Shown here: one piece after another, positions 7,823-16,913 of the stretch
How positions within the stretch are numbered: the first letter of the stretch is position 1
Layout of the letters: each line of letters starts with the position of its first letter
Source of the DNA: DAOMNO01 sp035443885
GTDB lineage: Bacteria; Planctomycetota; Phycisphaerae; Phycisphaerales; SM1A02
Direction: 5' to 3'
DNA length: 64,000 nucleotides
Assembly (NCBI GenBank): GCA_035443885.1
Contig: DAOMNO010000003.1
Coordinates: 124,001 to 188,000, forward strand
Translations under genes and position numbers: made by a program
The notes under the pieces: generated by a model
What the model was told of the DNA's origin: nothing
Seen by the model: only the letters and a program-made list of their open reading frames with translations
The model's database searches: none

Positions 7823-9286
7823 CTATGGTAGGTTTCGTGAACGCGCCTGTGTAGAGCGCGATCCCGATCCGGCTACAGGCGACAACAGTTCCAGTGCCGC
7901 GCCGATCGAATCGACGCGAATGAGTTCCGTACCGGCCACAGAGGCGATTGCACCGTCCTTCGCCGCCACCAATCGTCGATACCCCAGCCGCTGTGCTTCG
8001 CGCATGCGCTGCTCAAGCTGATGCACTCTGCGAATCTCGCCACCGAGGCCGACTTCACCCACAACCGCAATGCCCGGTTCCACCGCCCGCGAAAAATGCG
8101 CCCCTGCAATCGCGAGACAAATGGCAAGGTCCGCCGCCGGTTCAATAACCTTCAATCCGCCGACCGCCGAAGCGAAGATGTCCTGATCCGCCAAGCGAAG
8201 CCCGCCGTGCTTTTCCAGCACTGCAATGAGCATAGCGAGCCGATTGGCATCCAACCCGGATGTCTTTCGCTTCGCACTGCCGAGGAATCCCGTTGCAGTC
8301 AGTGCCTGAATCTCCACCAGCAGCGATCGTGTGCCATGCACCGCAGGGCAGATCACCGAGCCCGCACGAGGCGGCGCCGATGGATCAAGCACGCCTGTTA
8401 CATCCGTTACTTCCTCAAGACCTGATCCGGTCATTTCAAAGAGGCCGACTTCGAGCGTCGTGCCAAAGCGGTTCTTGATGCCGCGCACAATGCGGTGCGC
8501 ATGATGACGATCACCCTCGAACGACAGCACCGCATCCACAAGATGCTCCAGCAATTTCGGCCCGGCAAGCTGGCCGTCCTTCGTAACATGGCCCACCAGT
8601 ACGATCGCCATGTTGGAAATCTTGGCGAGGTACACCAGCTCGGTGCAGCATCTTCGAAGCTGCGTTACGCTGCCCGGCGCTGCTTCAAGGTCGCCCTTGT
8701 ACACCATCTGAATTGAGTCGATCACCATCACATGAGGCTGCACTTTTCGCGCCTGCTCAACGATCCTCGCGAGATTCGTGTCCGCCAGCACAAACAGATT
8801 CGCAAGGTCGCCCGATGCGCCGCTCAGCAGGCGCTCCGCCCGCAGTTTCGTCTGATATGCGGATTCCTCGCTGCTCACGTACAGCACACGCTGATCGCCG
8901 CCCGTGAGCTTTGCAGCAGCCTGCAACAGAAGCGTTGACTTGCCGATGCCGGGGTCGCCCCCAAGCAGCACGACCGAGCCGGGTACCAATCCCCCGCCGA
9001 GGACGCGATCAAATTCGCCGATCATCGTGGGCAGCCGCGCGAAGTCGGCACATTCGATCTCAGGCAATGGCCGCGCCGCCACCGTGCCGCTCACTGCCAC
9101 AGCAGTCGTTTCACCGGCCTCTGCATTCCACCCTTCCGCCACGCCCGCATGAGGTGCGCTGACAGGCTTGGGTTCGATGAACTTTTCCAACGCATCCCAC
9201 GTGCCGCAATCAGGACACTTGCCCATCCACTGCGTTTGCACGTTTCCGCACGAGCGACAGATGAAGTGTGTTCGAGCCTTCGCCAT
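7823..9286 (-). CDS. radA: DNA repair protein RadA (RecA-like branch-migration ATPase)
   Basis: 487 residues, slightly longer than typical RadA (about 455). The N-terminal zinc finger has C10, C13, C24 and C27. Walker A G-G-D-P-G-I-G-K-S-T is at 109-118, and the RadA-specific K-N-R-F-G motif is in the middle. The C-terminal half is the Lon-protease-like domain (S-A-V-G-G-L-K-V then E-V-G-L-G-G-E-I-R). RadA promotes branch migration in recombinational repair. TACACT ends 9 bp before the ATG and there is no Shine-Dalgarno, so the transcript is probably leaderless. The VKOR fusion gene follows 6 bp downstream and is probably co-transcribed. Confidence 0.97.
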   Translation of the reverse strand: MAKARTHFICRSCGNVQTQWMGKCPDCGTWDALEKFIEPKPVSAPHAGVAEGWNAEAGETTAVAVSGTVAARPLPEIECADFARLPTMIGEFDRVLGGGLVPGSVVLLGGDPGIGKSTLLLQAAAKLTGGDQRVLYVSSEESAYQTKLRAERLLSGASGDLANLFVLADTNLARIVEQARKVQPHVMVIDSIQMVYKGDLEAAPGSVTQLRRCCTELVYLAKISNMAIVLVGHVTKDGQLAGPKLLEHLVDAVLSFEGDRHHAHRIVRGIKNRFGTTLEVGLFEMTGSGLEEVTDVTGVLDPSAPPRAGSVICPAVHGTRSLLVEIQALTATGFLGSAKRKTSGLDANRLAMLIAVLEKHGGLRLADQDIFASAVGGLKVIEPAADLAICLAIAGAHFSRAVEPGIAVVGEVGLGGEIRRVHQLEQRMREAQRLGYRRLVAAKDGAIASVAGTELIRVDSIGAALELLSPVAGSGSRSTQARSRNLP

Positions 9287-9295
9287 GCGCTGGGC

Positions 9296-9301
9296 AGTGT
9301 A
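9296..9301 (-). promoter_or_regulatory. Predicted -10 box (TACACT) of radA
   Basis: TACACT on the minus strand ends 9 bp before the radA start codon. No convincing -35 box is seen. The spacing predicts transcription starting at or next to the A of the ATG. Confidence 0.5.
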
Positions 9302-9340
9302 CCGATGACGCAGCGTCCTCGCCCGCGCTGCCTGTAACCG

Positions 9341-9550
9341 CTATCGGCCTCGCTTCGTGCGATACACCCATCGACCGTAGTCAAGAATGGCTTTGCGACG
9401 TTCCTTCGCACTCGGCATCTTCGCCGGATCAGTGCCGAATGCCGTTTCATAACGCCATTTCCAGTATGCGTTTCGCATTCGAAAGCCGCTCTTCCACGCA
9501 AGAAGGAAGAGTTCCCAGATGCCGCCGATCGTGTCAAGCAGCGTGCGCAT
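9341..9550 (-). CDS. Small hypothetical protein (69 aa)
   Basis: A short ORF between radA and uup that looks genuine from its composition. It begins with an amphipathic or weakly hydrophobic helix (L-L-D-T-I-G-G-I-W-E-L-F-L-L-A-W) followed by a basic, Trp/Tyr-rich stretch (Y-W-K-W-R-Y, then R-K-A-I-L-D-Y-G-R-W-V-Y-R-T-K-R). This pattern suggests a membrane-surface or nucleic-acid-associated small protein. It is on the radA strand, 54 bp upstream of radA. I do not recognise the family. Confidence 0.55.
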   Translation of the reverse strand: MRTLLDTIGGIWELFLLAWKSGFRMRNAYWKWRYETAFGTDPAKMPSAKERRKAILDYGRWVYRTKRGR

Positions 9551-9841
9551 GTCGCCGATGATACCTCACGAACGCAATATGACGCGCGCCGTCCCATCGC
9601 CGGAGTGTGCGCGAAAAAGACTTCGCTCGGCACTTGCAAACCGATCAATCATTCGTCAGACTGATTCCAGATTCGAGTTTTGACTTGAGCCTTGCCGACA
9701 ATGGTGCGTAGAGTATGGTGCAGCGCACCGACCTGAACTGATCTTGTGCAGACGCCGATCGACGCTCCGACCCGATCGGCGTCTGTCGCTTTTGCCGCAC
9801 CATGCGCGAACCCGCACGCATCACGCCTACGATGGACACCG

Positions 9842-11692
9842 ATGGCAACACTGCTCGCCGCCGAAAATCTCGCCAAGTCCTACGACTCGCGCCAGCTCTT
9901 TCAAGGCGTGGCAATGCGTCTCGTGGAGAACGATCGCGTCGGCATCATCGGGCCCAACGGCGCTGGCAAATCCACTCTGCTCAAGATTCTCGCGGGGATT
10001 GAAACACCCGACGCAGGCGACATCGCGCGGCGACGCGGACTCAAGCTCGTCTATGTTCCGCAGAACGATGCTTTCCCGCCGAACGCCACGCCTCGCTCCG
10101 CTGTCGTTGACGAAATCAATCGCGCTGCCCGTGAAGGCGGCTCATCAACCAACGAGCATGACCATCGCATCGACCCCTCAACGCGGGCGACGATCATGCT
10201 CACCAAGCTCGGCTTTGTGAATGAAGATCAACCCGTAACCGAGCTTTCCGGCGGCTGGCGGAAGCGGCTTTCGCTTGCCTGCGCGCTGGTGCACGAGCCT
10301 GACGCGCTGCTCCTTGATGAGCCGACGAACCACCTCGACCTGGAAGGCATCCTCTGGCTGGAAAAATTTGCTCGCCAGTCGCGCATGGCGATCGCGTTCA
10401 TCACGCACGACCGCCGCTTTCTGGAGAATGTCGCCACGCGCCTCATCGAACTTTCGCCCGCCTATCCCGGCGGCACGTTTGAGGTGGCAGGCAACTACAC
10501 CGAGTTCGTCAGGCGAAAGGAAGAGTTCCTCGATGGGCAGGCCAGCGCGCAGGCCACCCTCGCCAACATGGTAAGGCGCGATACCGCGTGGCTGCTTCAA
10601 GGGGTCAAGGCCCGGCGGACTCGCAACAAGACACAACTGGACGACACCATCGAGCGCAAAGCTGAACTGAACGCAATCAGGGCACGCAACGATGCGCCGA
10701 GCCGCACAACAGCGATCGACTTTCAAGCTACAGAGCGCAAAACACAAAAACTCCTCACGCTGCACGGCGTAACGAAATCCATGGGATCGAAAAAACTCTT
10801 CGATTCCGTCGAACTGATGCTCTCGCCCGGCCGCCGCATCGGCCTGCTCGGTGCGAACGGGTCGGGAAAGACCACACTGCTTCGCCTGATGAGCGGCGAG
10901 CTGCCGCCGGATGCAGGCACGATCAAACGCGCCGCCGACCTGCGGGTGGTTACGTTCTCACAGCATCGCCACGCGCTCGTGCCCACGCAGACCCTGCATG
11001 AAGCGCTCTGCCCCATCGGTGATGTTGTGCATTATCTAGGCAAGCCAATTCATGTAACCGGATGGGCAAAGAAATTCCTCTTTGCCCCGGACCAGCTCCG
11101 CACGTTCATCAGCCATCTCTCCGGTGGCGAGCAGGCCCGCGTGCTCATCGCCAAGCTCATGCTGGAGCGCGCGGACGTACTGCTGCTCGATGAGCCGACG
11201 AACGACCTTGATATCCCCTCGCTGGAAGTGCTGGAGCAGGCGCTGACGGAGTTTCCCGGCGCGATCGTGCTGATTACGCATGATCGCTTCATGCTCGAAC
11301 GGGTCTCAACGGAGTTTCTCACACTCGACGGGAACGGCCACGCGCACAACTACGCTTCCATCGAGCAATGGCAGCAGGCTGTTGCTGCGCAGCAGGGGGA
11401 ATCATCTCGCAAAGCCACGGAAACGGATCGTAAAACGCCCAGCGCATCCGCGAAGCCCGCCTCTTCCACCAAGCTCAGCTATAAGCTCCAGCGCGAGCTG
11501 GATGGCATGGAAGCTGCAATCCTTGGTGCTGAAGAAGAGGTCGCGCGGCTTCAGGCACTGGCGGAACAGCCCGATGTGCTTGCCGATCGCATCAAACTGA
11601 CCGCAGCGTATGACGCGCTGGCGAAAGCGCAGAGCCGAGTGCAATCGCTCTATGACCGATGGACTGAACTGGAAGCCTTGCAGCAGTCGTAA
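9842..11692 (+). CDS. uup: ABC-F ATPase, Uup type
   Basis: 616 residues with two ABC cassettes in one chain and no membrane segments, as in ABC-F proteins. First cassette: Walker A G-P-N-G-A-G-K-S-T and signature L-S-G-G-W-R-K-R. Second cassette: G-A-N-G-S-G-K-T-T and L-S-G-G-E-Q-A-R. The linker region holds the charged K-A-R-R-T-R-N-K segment. The C-terminus is a coiled coil (K-L-S-Y-K-L-Q-R-E-L, then E-E-E-V-A-R-L) that separates Uup from EttA and is known to bind DNA or the ribosome. A TACGAT box ends 8 bp before ATG 9842; an upstream in-frame codon at 9746 is unlikely. Confidence 0.9.
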   Translation: MATLLAAENLAKSYDSRQLFQGVAMRLVENDRVGIIGPNGAGKSTLLKILAGIETPDAGDIARRRGLKLVYVPQNDAFPPNATPRSAVVDEINRAAREGGSSTNEHDHRIDPSTRATIMLTKLGFVNEDQPVTELSGGWRKRLSLACALVHEPDALLLDEPTNHLDLEGILWLEKFARQSRMAIAFITHDRRFLENVATRLIELSPAYPGGTFEVAGNYTEFVRRKEEFLDGQASAQATLANMVRRDTAWLLQGVKARRTRNKTQLDDTIERKAELNAIRARNDAPSRTTAIDFQATERKTQKLLTLHGVTKSMGSKKLFDSVELMLSPGRRIGLLGANGSGKTTLLRLMSGELPPDAGTIKRAADLRVVTFSQHRHALVPTQTLHEALCPIGDVVHYLGKPIHVTGWAKKFLFAPDQLRTFISHLSGGEQARVLIAKLMLERADVLLLDEPTNDLDIPSLEVLEQALTEFPGAIVLITHDRFMLERVSTEFLTLDGNGHAHNYASIEQWQQAVAAQQGESSRKATETDRKTPSASAKPASSTKLSYKLQRELDGMEAAILGAEEEVARLQALAEQPDVLADRIKLTAAYDALAKAQSRVQSLYDRWTELEALQQS

Positions 11693-11708
11693 CGCAGCGC
11701 CGCACGGA

Positions 11709-12905
11709 TCAGGCACGATCGCGCAGCGGGCTGAAGCGGCTGCCGATCAGTTCGACCTTATGATTCGGATTCGCCTGCCGAGGCATGTACGGATGCACGA
11801 TGATGATGAGCGCGAGCGTGGCGAGCGAACCGAGCGCCATGTAGTTCAGCCAGCCCATGTACGCGAAGAAGCTGGTCACCATCACGATGAGCAGACCGAC
11901 GGGGATCATGCCTTCCCACGCCAATCGCATCAGTTGATCGAAACGGAAGCGAGGCAGCGTCCAGCGGATCATCATCGTGAGGAAGATCATCAGGAACACC
12001 TTGCCCAGCACGATGCCGAACTGCGCGAGAATCAGCAGCAAGCCGCCCTGCACAGGTAAATCCCAGCCGAAGCCGAACGGATTGATCGACCACCCGCCAA
12101 GGAACAGCGTGACGAAGAACGCACTGCCGACGAACATGCCCACATACTCGCCGAGGAAGAAGAGCGCCCATTTCATCGAGGAATATTCAGTGTGCCAGCC
12201 GCCGATGAGTTCCTGCTCCGCTTCTGCAAGATCGAACGGCGCGCGGTTCGATTCCGCCAACATGCAGATGTAGAAAATGATCGCTGCCAGCGGCTGATGC
12301 AGGATGAACCACTCACCGCCTGCGAGTTGCTGGCTCACGATTTCATCTGGCCGAAGTGTGCCGGCCATGAGAATCACACACAGGAGCGCGAGGCCCATGG
12401 GAATCTCGTAGCTGATCATCTGGGCGGAAGCGCGCAGCCCGCCGATGAACGAATACTTGTTGTTCGACGCCCACCCGCCAAGGCCGACGCCATACACACC
12501 CATCGCCGTCATGGCGAGCAGGAAGACGACGCCGATGTTGACATCCGCCGCCATCATCTTCACTTCATAACCTGCGATCTCCAGCACGCCGCCCCACGGA
12601 ATAATCGCAAAGGCGATGATGGCAAACACGGCCGTGATGGCCGGCGCAAGAATGAACAGTGTGCGATCTGCGCCACGGGGCGTGAAGTCTTCCTTGAAGA
12701 ACAGCTTGACGCCGTCCGCCAGCGGCTGAAGCAGGCCCATCGGCCCGACTCGATTCGGCCCGATGCGATCCTGCACCCATGCGCACACCTTCCGCTCCAG
12801 CAGAATGAGGTATGCCGCCGCACCAAGCGCAAGGTGCAGCACGACCAGAATCACAACGACGGATGCGATGAGTTGGGGCGTGATGAAATCGGGGAGCCAG
12901 TCCAT
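11709..12905 (-). CDS. nuoH: NADH-quinone oxidoreductase subunit H (complex I membrane arm), solitary
   Basis: 398 residues with about eight or nine transmembrane segments. The first conserved block L-L-E-R-K-V-C-A-W-V-Q-D-R-I-G-P-N-R-V-G-P and the second block A-E-S-N-R-A-P-F-D-L-A-E-A-E-Q-E-L-I are diagnostic of NuoH/ND1, the subunit that forms the quinone site and links it to the proton channel. I start it at M-D-W-L-P-D-F (12905), because a perfect TACACT box ends 9 bp upstream; the frame opens further to 12953. No other nuo genes are adjacent, so this is either an isolated member of a scattered complex I set or a second copy. Confidence 0.95.
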   Translation of the reverse strand: MDWLPDFITPQLIASVVVILVVLHLALGAAAYLILLERKVCAWVQDRIGPNRVGPMGLLQPLADGVKLFFKEDFTPRGADRTLFILAPAITAVFAIIAFAIIPWGGVLEIAGYEVKMMAADVNIGVVFLLAMTAMGVYGVGLGGWASNNKYSFIGGLRASAQMISYEIPMGLALLCVILMAGTLRPDEIVSQQLAGGEWFILHQPLAAIIFYICMLAESNRAPFDLAEAEQELIGGWHTEYSSMKWALFFLGEYVGMFVGSAFFVTLFLGGWSINPFGFGWDLPVQGGLLLILAQFGIVLGKVFLMIFLTMMIRWTLPRFRFDQLMRLAWEGMIPVGLLIVMVTSFFAYMGWLNYMALGSLATLALIIIVHPYMPRQANPNHKVELIGSRFSPLRDRA

Positions 12906-12914
12906 GGGGCCGGT

Positions 12915-12920
12915 AGTGTA
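12915..12920 (-). promoter_or_regulatory. Predicted -10 box (TACACT) of nuoH
   Basis: TACACT on the minus strand ends 9 bp before the NuoH start codon, with no Shine-Dalgarno between. It also decides the start at 12905 over 12953. Confidence 0.5.
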
Positions 12921-12965
12921 TCGGCACGACGCAAGAGCGGCGAGCAGGAACATGCCCCTGTGCCA

Positions 12966-14465
12966 CTACACCTTCACATACGGGCGCAAGCCCTGCAGGC
13001 CGCCTTCGCGACCGAAGCCGGATTCCTTGAACCCGCCGAAAGGCGACGCCGCATCGAACTTGTTGTACGTATTGCACCACACCACGCCCGCCTTCAGCTT
13101 GCGGGCAATCTCAAAGATCTTCGAGCCTTTGTCTGTCCACACACCCGCCGCCAAGCCGTATGGCGTGTTGTTCGCGCGGAGAATCGCCTCTTCAGGCGTG
13201 CGGAAGCTCATCACGGCCAGTACCGGCCCAAAAATCTCCTCACGAGCAATACGGTGCGATGGCTGAACGCCCGTGAAGAAGCTCGGCCTGCACCAGTACC
13301 CGCGCTGAGGCAAAGACGAGCCGTTCGTCTCATGCAGCTTCGCGCCTTCCATCCGGCCCGCTTCGATGTATGCCGTAATCGTCGCCAGTTGCGCCTTCGA
13401 GTTGATCGCGCCGACATCTGTGTTCTTGTCCATCGGGTCACCCACGCGCAGCGACTTCATGCGGTGGGCCAGCTTGGCGATGACCTCGTCCATGGCAGAC
13501 TCTTCAACGAACAGCCGCGAGCCGGCACAGCAGACATGCCCCTGATTGAAGTAGATGCCCTGAATGATGCCTTCAATGGCCTGATCGATCGAAGCGTCCG
13601 CGAAGATGATGTTCGCGCTCTTGCCGCCGAGTTCAAGCGTGAGCTTCTTGCTCGTGCCCGCCACCGTCTGGGCGAGAATCTTGCCGACCTCCGTCGAGCC
13701 GGTGAAGGCGATTTTGTCGATCCTTGGATGCTCTGCCAGCGCTTTGCCGGTCGCACCCGCACCCGTGATGATGTTCACCACGCCGGGCGGCAGATCGATT
13801 TCCTGAAGTATCTCCGCCAGGCGCAGCGCGGTGAGCGATGTCGTCTCTGCGGGTTTGAGCACGCACGTATTGCCACAAGTCAGTGCTGGTGCGAGCTTCC
13901 ACGCCGCCATGAGCAGCGGAAAGTTCCACGGGATGATCTGGGCGCACACGCCCACGGGTTCCGGCTCGCGCCCCGCGAACGCATACGCCAGTTTGTCGCA
14001 CCAACCTGCGTGGTAGAAAAAATGCTGCGCCGCCAGCGGCACGTCAATGTCGCGCGATTCCTTGATCGGCTTGCCGCCGTCTTTCGTTTCCAGCACCGCC
14101 AGTTCGCGGGCACGTTCCTGAATTCGCCGAGCGATGCGGAAGAGGTACTTCGCCCGCTCCTGCGGCTTCAGCTTCGCCCACTTCGGCTGCGCCCTGCGAG
14201 CCGCTTCCACCGCTGCGTTCACATCCTCAGCGCCAGCCTCTGCCATCTCGCTCAGCGTCTCTTCCGTCGCGGGGTTGATCGACGTAAATCGCTTTCTTGA
14301 TGTGGGCGGCACAAACGCGCCGTTGATGAAAAGGTCATGCCGCGATGCAATCTCAACCTTTACCGACTCAGGCGCGGGAGCGTAATCCCAACCGACAGGA
14401 GCAGTATGCGCCGGGCTGGCTGCTTCATGCGGCGCCGTCGGGCTGTTCGTGCGCGGGTTCGTCAT
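12966..14465 (-). CDS. NAD(P)-dependent aldehyde dehydrogenase
   Basis: 499 residues, normal for the ALDH superfamily. It shows I-P-W-N-F-P-L-L (cofactor and catalytic Asn), F-T-G-S-T-E-V-G-K (Rossmann loop), L-E-L-G-G-K-S-A-N (general-base Glu), N-Q-G-H-V-C-C-A-G-S-R (catalytic Cys) and E-E-I-F-G-P-V-L. The enzyme oxidises an aldehyde to an acid; overall it most resembles the betaine- or phenylacetaldehyde-type group, but the substrate is not certain. ATG 14465 is preceded by AGAGG six bases upstream; the first 40 or so residues before it are proline/threonine-rich and poorly conserved. It lies 60 bp upstream of nuoH on the same strand. Confidence 0.93.
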   Translation of the reverse strand: MTNPRTNSPTAPHEAASPAHTAPVGWDYAPAPESVKVEIASRHDLFINGAFVPPTSRKRFTSINPATEETLSEMAEAGAEDVNAAVEAARRAQPKWAKLKPQERAKYLFRIARRIQERARELAVLETKDGGKPIKESRDIDVPLAAQHFFYHAGWCDKLAYAFAGREPEPVGVCAQIIPWNFPLLMAAWKLAPALTCGNTCVLKPAETTSLTALRLAEILQEIDLPPGVVNIITGAGATGKALAEHPRIDKIAFTGSTEVGKILAQTVAGTSKKLTLELGGKSANIIFADASIDQAIEGIIQGIYFNQGHVCCAGSRLFVEESAMDEVIAKLAHRMKSLRVGDPMDKNTDVGAINSKAQLATITAYIEAGRMEGAKLHETNGSSLPQRGYWCRPSFFTGVQPSHRIAREEIFGPVLAVMSFRTPEEAILRANNTPYGLAAGVWTDKGSKIFEIARKLKAGVVWCNTYNKFDAASPFGGFKESGFGREGGLQGLRPYVKV

Positions 14466-14621
14466 GCGGTTCCTCTCAGAGAATCGTACCACGTTCGGAC
14501 GCCCGGAATCACTTGATTTCCCCATGCCTAGAATCTTGGCGTTATACATCGGGCGAATGTGCGCCCGATGCAACCCCCGACGGCTGGCCTCGCTCACCGT
14601 TCACACCGAGGAGAATCACCG

Positions 14622-15017
14622 ATGTTCACTCGCCCAATCTTTGTTCTGACCACTCTCGCGCTGCTGTGCCTGCTCGCAGGCTGCTCGAAGGAAGCCGAAC
14701 TGACTCCGGAACAGCAGACCTTCGTTACGCAGACTGAAAGCAGCTTTGCCAAACTGAAGGGTGAAGCGGAGAAGCTTGTCGCCGAAGCAAAGGAGAAGGC
14801 GACCTCTGCGGAAGTCGATGCGGCACTCAAATCGATGGAATCCGCGATTGCGGAGACGCGCAAGGTGATCGACGCGCTTCGCAAGGAGGACGGCCAGACG
14901 TTCGAGCAGAAGAAAACCGCCGTTGAACAAGCCCTTCGCACGCTCGGCACTAAGGTCGCGGATGCTGCCGCGAAGGTTCGCACCAGCGGACTCAACCTGC
15001 CCGGCCTCGGCGGCTGA
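14622..15017 (+). CDS. Small helical lipoprotein
   Basis: 131 residues. It starts with a lipoprotein signal peptide ending in the lipobox L-L-A-G-C (Cys about residue 20). The rest is almost entirely helical and rich in Ala, Glu, Lys and Thr (A-K-L-K-G-E-A-E-K-L-V-A-E-A-K), predicted to form a coiled-coil hairpin. The last residues turn hydrophobic and Gly-rich. GAGGAGAA lies 7 bp before ATG 14622. It is followed 53 bp later by a second lipoprotein on the same strand. I do not recognise the family; it resembles envelope-spacer lipoproteins in composition only. Confidence 0.75.
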   Translation: MFTRPIFVLTTLALLCLLAGCSKEAELTPEQQTFVTQTESSFAKLKGEAEKLVAEAKEKATSAEVDAALKSMESAIAETRKVIDALRKEDGQTFEQKKTAVEQALRTLGTKVADAAAKVRTSGLNLPGLGG

Positions 15018-15070
15018 TTCGTCGCCAGCCGGACTCGTTCGCATCATCCACAATCTGAGAGAGCTTCGCT

Positions 15071-15820
15071 GTGATTCGCCAACTCATCATCGCGCTCACC
15101 GCCTGCATCGCTTCAACGGGCTGCATGCGCGCCCCGCAGTGGGCGATCAATCCATCACTTGATGACGCTGCGGATGCAAGGCCCGTGAGTCATCATCTCG
15201 GCACGCCCGATGCCGACTGGCAGGTGCTGCGGGTCGGCGGAGACATGGACGCCCGCATCACCGGTTCGAACGGCGACTGGCGTTTCAACAGGAGCCGAGT
15301 CGATACCCCATTGCCCGACGGCTATCCCCCGCCGACGCCCCCCGGATCAATCGAGTTGAAAAAGTACCCCGGCGTTCGACGCGCGGAAGTCAGCGGCAGC
15401 GTGAATCCCAACCTTGGCATGAACTTCGCGTTCTTCCCGCTTTTTCAGCACATCAAACGCAGAAACATCGACATGACCTCGCCCGTCGAAATGGACTACC
15501 CCGGCTGGCAGGGCCAGAACAATCTGCCTTCTGAATGGACCATGTCGTTTCTGTATCGTTCATCCGACCTCGGCCCAACGGGCGATGATGGCCGCGTGCG
15601 GATCATCGACACCGAGCCGCTCACCGTGCTCGCCATCGGCATGAATGGTTCATACATGCTGTCCACCGTCATGCAAGGTATTGAAGCCCTCAACGCGTGG
15701 CTGGCTGAACAGGATGAATGGACGGAAAACGGCAGCCCCCGCGCGTTCTACTACAACGATCCAGGCGTGCCGAACCGCATGAAGTGGCTTGAGGTGCAGA
15801 TACCTGTTCGCTTAAAGTGA
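15071..15820 (+). CDS. SOUL-like heme-binding family lipoprotein
   Basis: 249 residues with a signal peptide and a probable lipobox (A-S-T-G-C, Cys near 17). The C-terminal part follows the SOUL/HBP pattern: I-E-L-K-K-Y-P-G-V-R-R-A-E-V, then F-F-P-L-F-Q-H-I-K-R-R-N-I-D-M-T-S-P-V-E, and the closing K-W-L-E-V-Q-I-P-V. SOUL proteins bind heme or tetrapyrroles or otherwise act in lipid and oxidative contexts; the binding residue is not conserved across the family, so heme binding here is only a possibility. It converges with deoC, with 4 bp between the stop codons. Confidence 0.7.
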   Translation: MIRQLIIALTACIASTGCMRAPQWAINPSLDDAADARPVSHHLGTPDADWQVLRVGGDMDARITGSNGDWRFNRSRVDTPLPDGYPPPTPPGSIELKKYPGVRRAEVSGSVNPNLGMNFAFFPLFQHIKRRNIDMTSPVEMDYPGWQGQNNLPSEWTMSFLYRSSDLGPTGDDGRVRIIDTEPLTVLAIGMNGSYMLSTVMQGIEALNAWLAEQDEWTENGSPRAFYYNDPGVPNRMKWLEVQIPVRLK

Positions 15821-15824
15821 ACGC

Positions 15825-16748
15825 TCACGCTTCGGAGAAATCGTACGACGCCATGTAATGCCCCGTCGTCTCCTTCACGATCTGCCGCAGCAGATCGTTG
15901 GCAAGACTGGACGCACCAAACCGAAACAGCGTCGGCGTAAGCCATTCGTCGCCCAGCGTCTCCTTAACCATGACGAGATAATGCAACGCCTGCTTCGCAG
16001 TGCGAATACCGCCCGCAGGCTTCATACCAATGCGCACACCGCTCGCAAGAAAGTGATCGCGAATCGCTTCCAGCATGATGAGCGTAACGGGCATCGTGGC
16101 GGCGGGGCTGACTTTCCCCGTGCTTGTTTTGATGAAAACTTCACCGTCCGCCAGTGGCTGCGCCCCCGCAACAGTTGACGCAGCCTCGATCGCAAGATCG
16201 CTGGCCCTGCGGATGTTGTCGTAGGTTTCGAGCTCCCCTGTTTCCAGAATGATCTTGAGATGAGCCGCACCACACGCGCCTTTGACTTCGCGAATCTCAT
16301 CCGCGACCTGGTCATAACGCCCCGCGAGAAACGCACCGCGATTGATGACCATGTCAATCTCGTCCGCGCCTGCCTGCACTGCATCGCGCACGTCCTGCAG
16401 CCTCACGTCAAGCGGATACTGCCCACTGGGAAAACCTGTCGCGACACTCGCCACCTTGACGGACGAACCTGCGAGCGTTTCCGTAGCGATCGACACGAGC
16501 GATGGATACACGCATACGGCCGCCACTGCCGGGATCGGCGGATTAATCGCGCCGTCATAAGGCTGCATCGCCTTTCGACAGAGCGATCGCACCTTCTCGG
16601 GCGAATCCTTGCCTTCCAGCGTGGTCAGATCGACCATCGACATCGCCAGCCGCAGGCCGCTGCGTTTGGCATGCGTCTTGATCGACCGCTTCGTGAAAGA
16701 CGCGGCGCGTTCTTCCAACATCACTGCGTTGACTGTGCGAGTCCGCAT
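15825..16748 (-). CDS. deoC: Deoxyribose-phosphate aldolase
   Basis: 307 residues. The core shows V-A-S-V-A-T-G-F-P-S-G, D-E-I-D-M-V-I-N-R-G, L-K-I-I-L-E-T-G-E-L, the Schiff-base lysine in F-I-K-T-S-T-G-K, and G-M-K-P-A-G-G-I-R. The enzyme splits 2-deoxyribose 5-phosphate into glyceraldehyde 3-phosphate and acetaldehyde in deoxynucleoside catabolism. It is about 50 residues longer than short bacterial DeoC and belongs with the long, eukaryote-like form (T-H-A-K-R-S-G-L-R-L-A at the N-terminus). The open frame continues another 250 codons upstream, antisense to the FKBP gene. TACACT ends 6 bp before ATG 16748, which fixes the start. Confidence 0.95.
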   Translation of the reverse strand: MRTRTVNAVMLEERAASFTKRSIKTHAKRSGLRLAMSMVDLTTLEGKDSPEKVRSLCRKAMQPYDGAINPPIPAVAAVCVYPSLVSIATETLAGSSVKVASVATGFPSGQYPLDVRLQDVRDAVQAGADEIDMVINRGAFLAGRYDQVADEIREVKGACGAAHLKIILETGELETYDNIRRASDLAIEAASTVAGAQPLADGEVFIKTSTGKVSPAATMPVTLIMLEAIRDHFLASGVRIGMKPAGGIRTAKQALHYLVMVKETLGDEWLTPTLFRFGASSLANDLLRQIVKETTGHYMASYDFSEA

Positions 16749-16754
16749 GTTGGA

Positions 16755-16760
16755 AGTGTA
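16755..16760 (-). promoter_or_regulatory. Predicted -10 box (TACACT) of deoC
   Basis: TACACT on the minus strand ends 6 bp before the DeoC start; no Shine-Dalgarno intervenes, so a leaderless message is predicted. Confidence 0.5.
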
Positions 16761-16913
16761 CCGCAGGTGAAACCGTGAATCCTTCTTTGGTAAGAAACCT
16801 GTCCGGTTGCAATTTCCTCGGCGAGTCAGTTCCGCTACCCTATTGTCAACCGCCACGCCTCGCTTTGCAGTTGTTTCATGCCTCACAGCGACACCAGAGA
16901 AGGAAACCGATTC

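Noticed and set aside
12192..14300. 702-codon open frame on the + strand
   Set aside because: Antisense to nuoH and the aldehyde dehydrogenase; its Arg/His-rich product is a GC-driven shadow.
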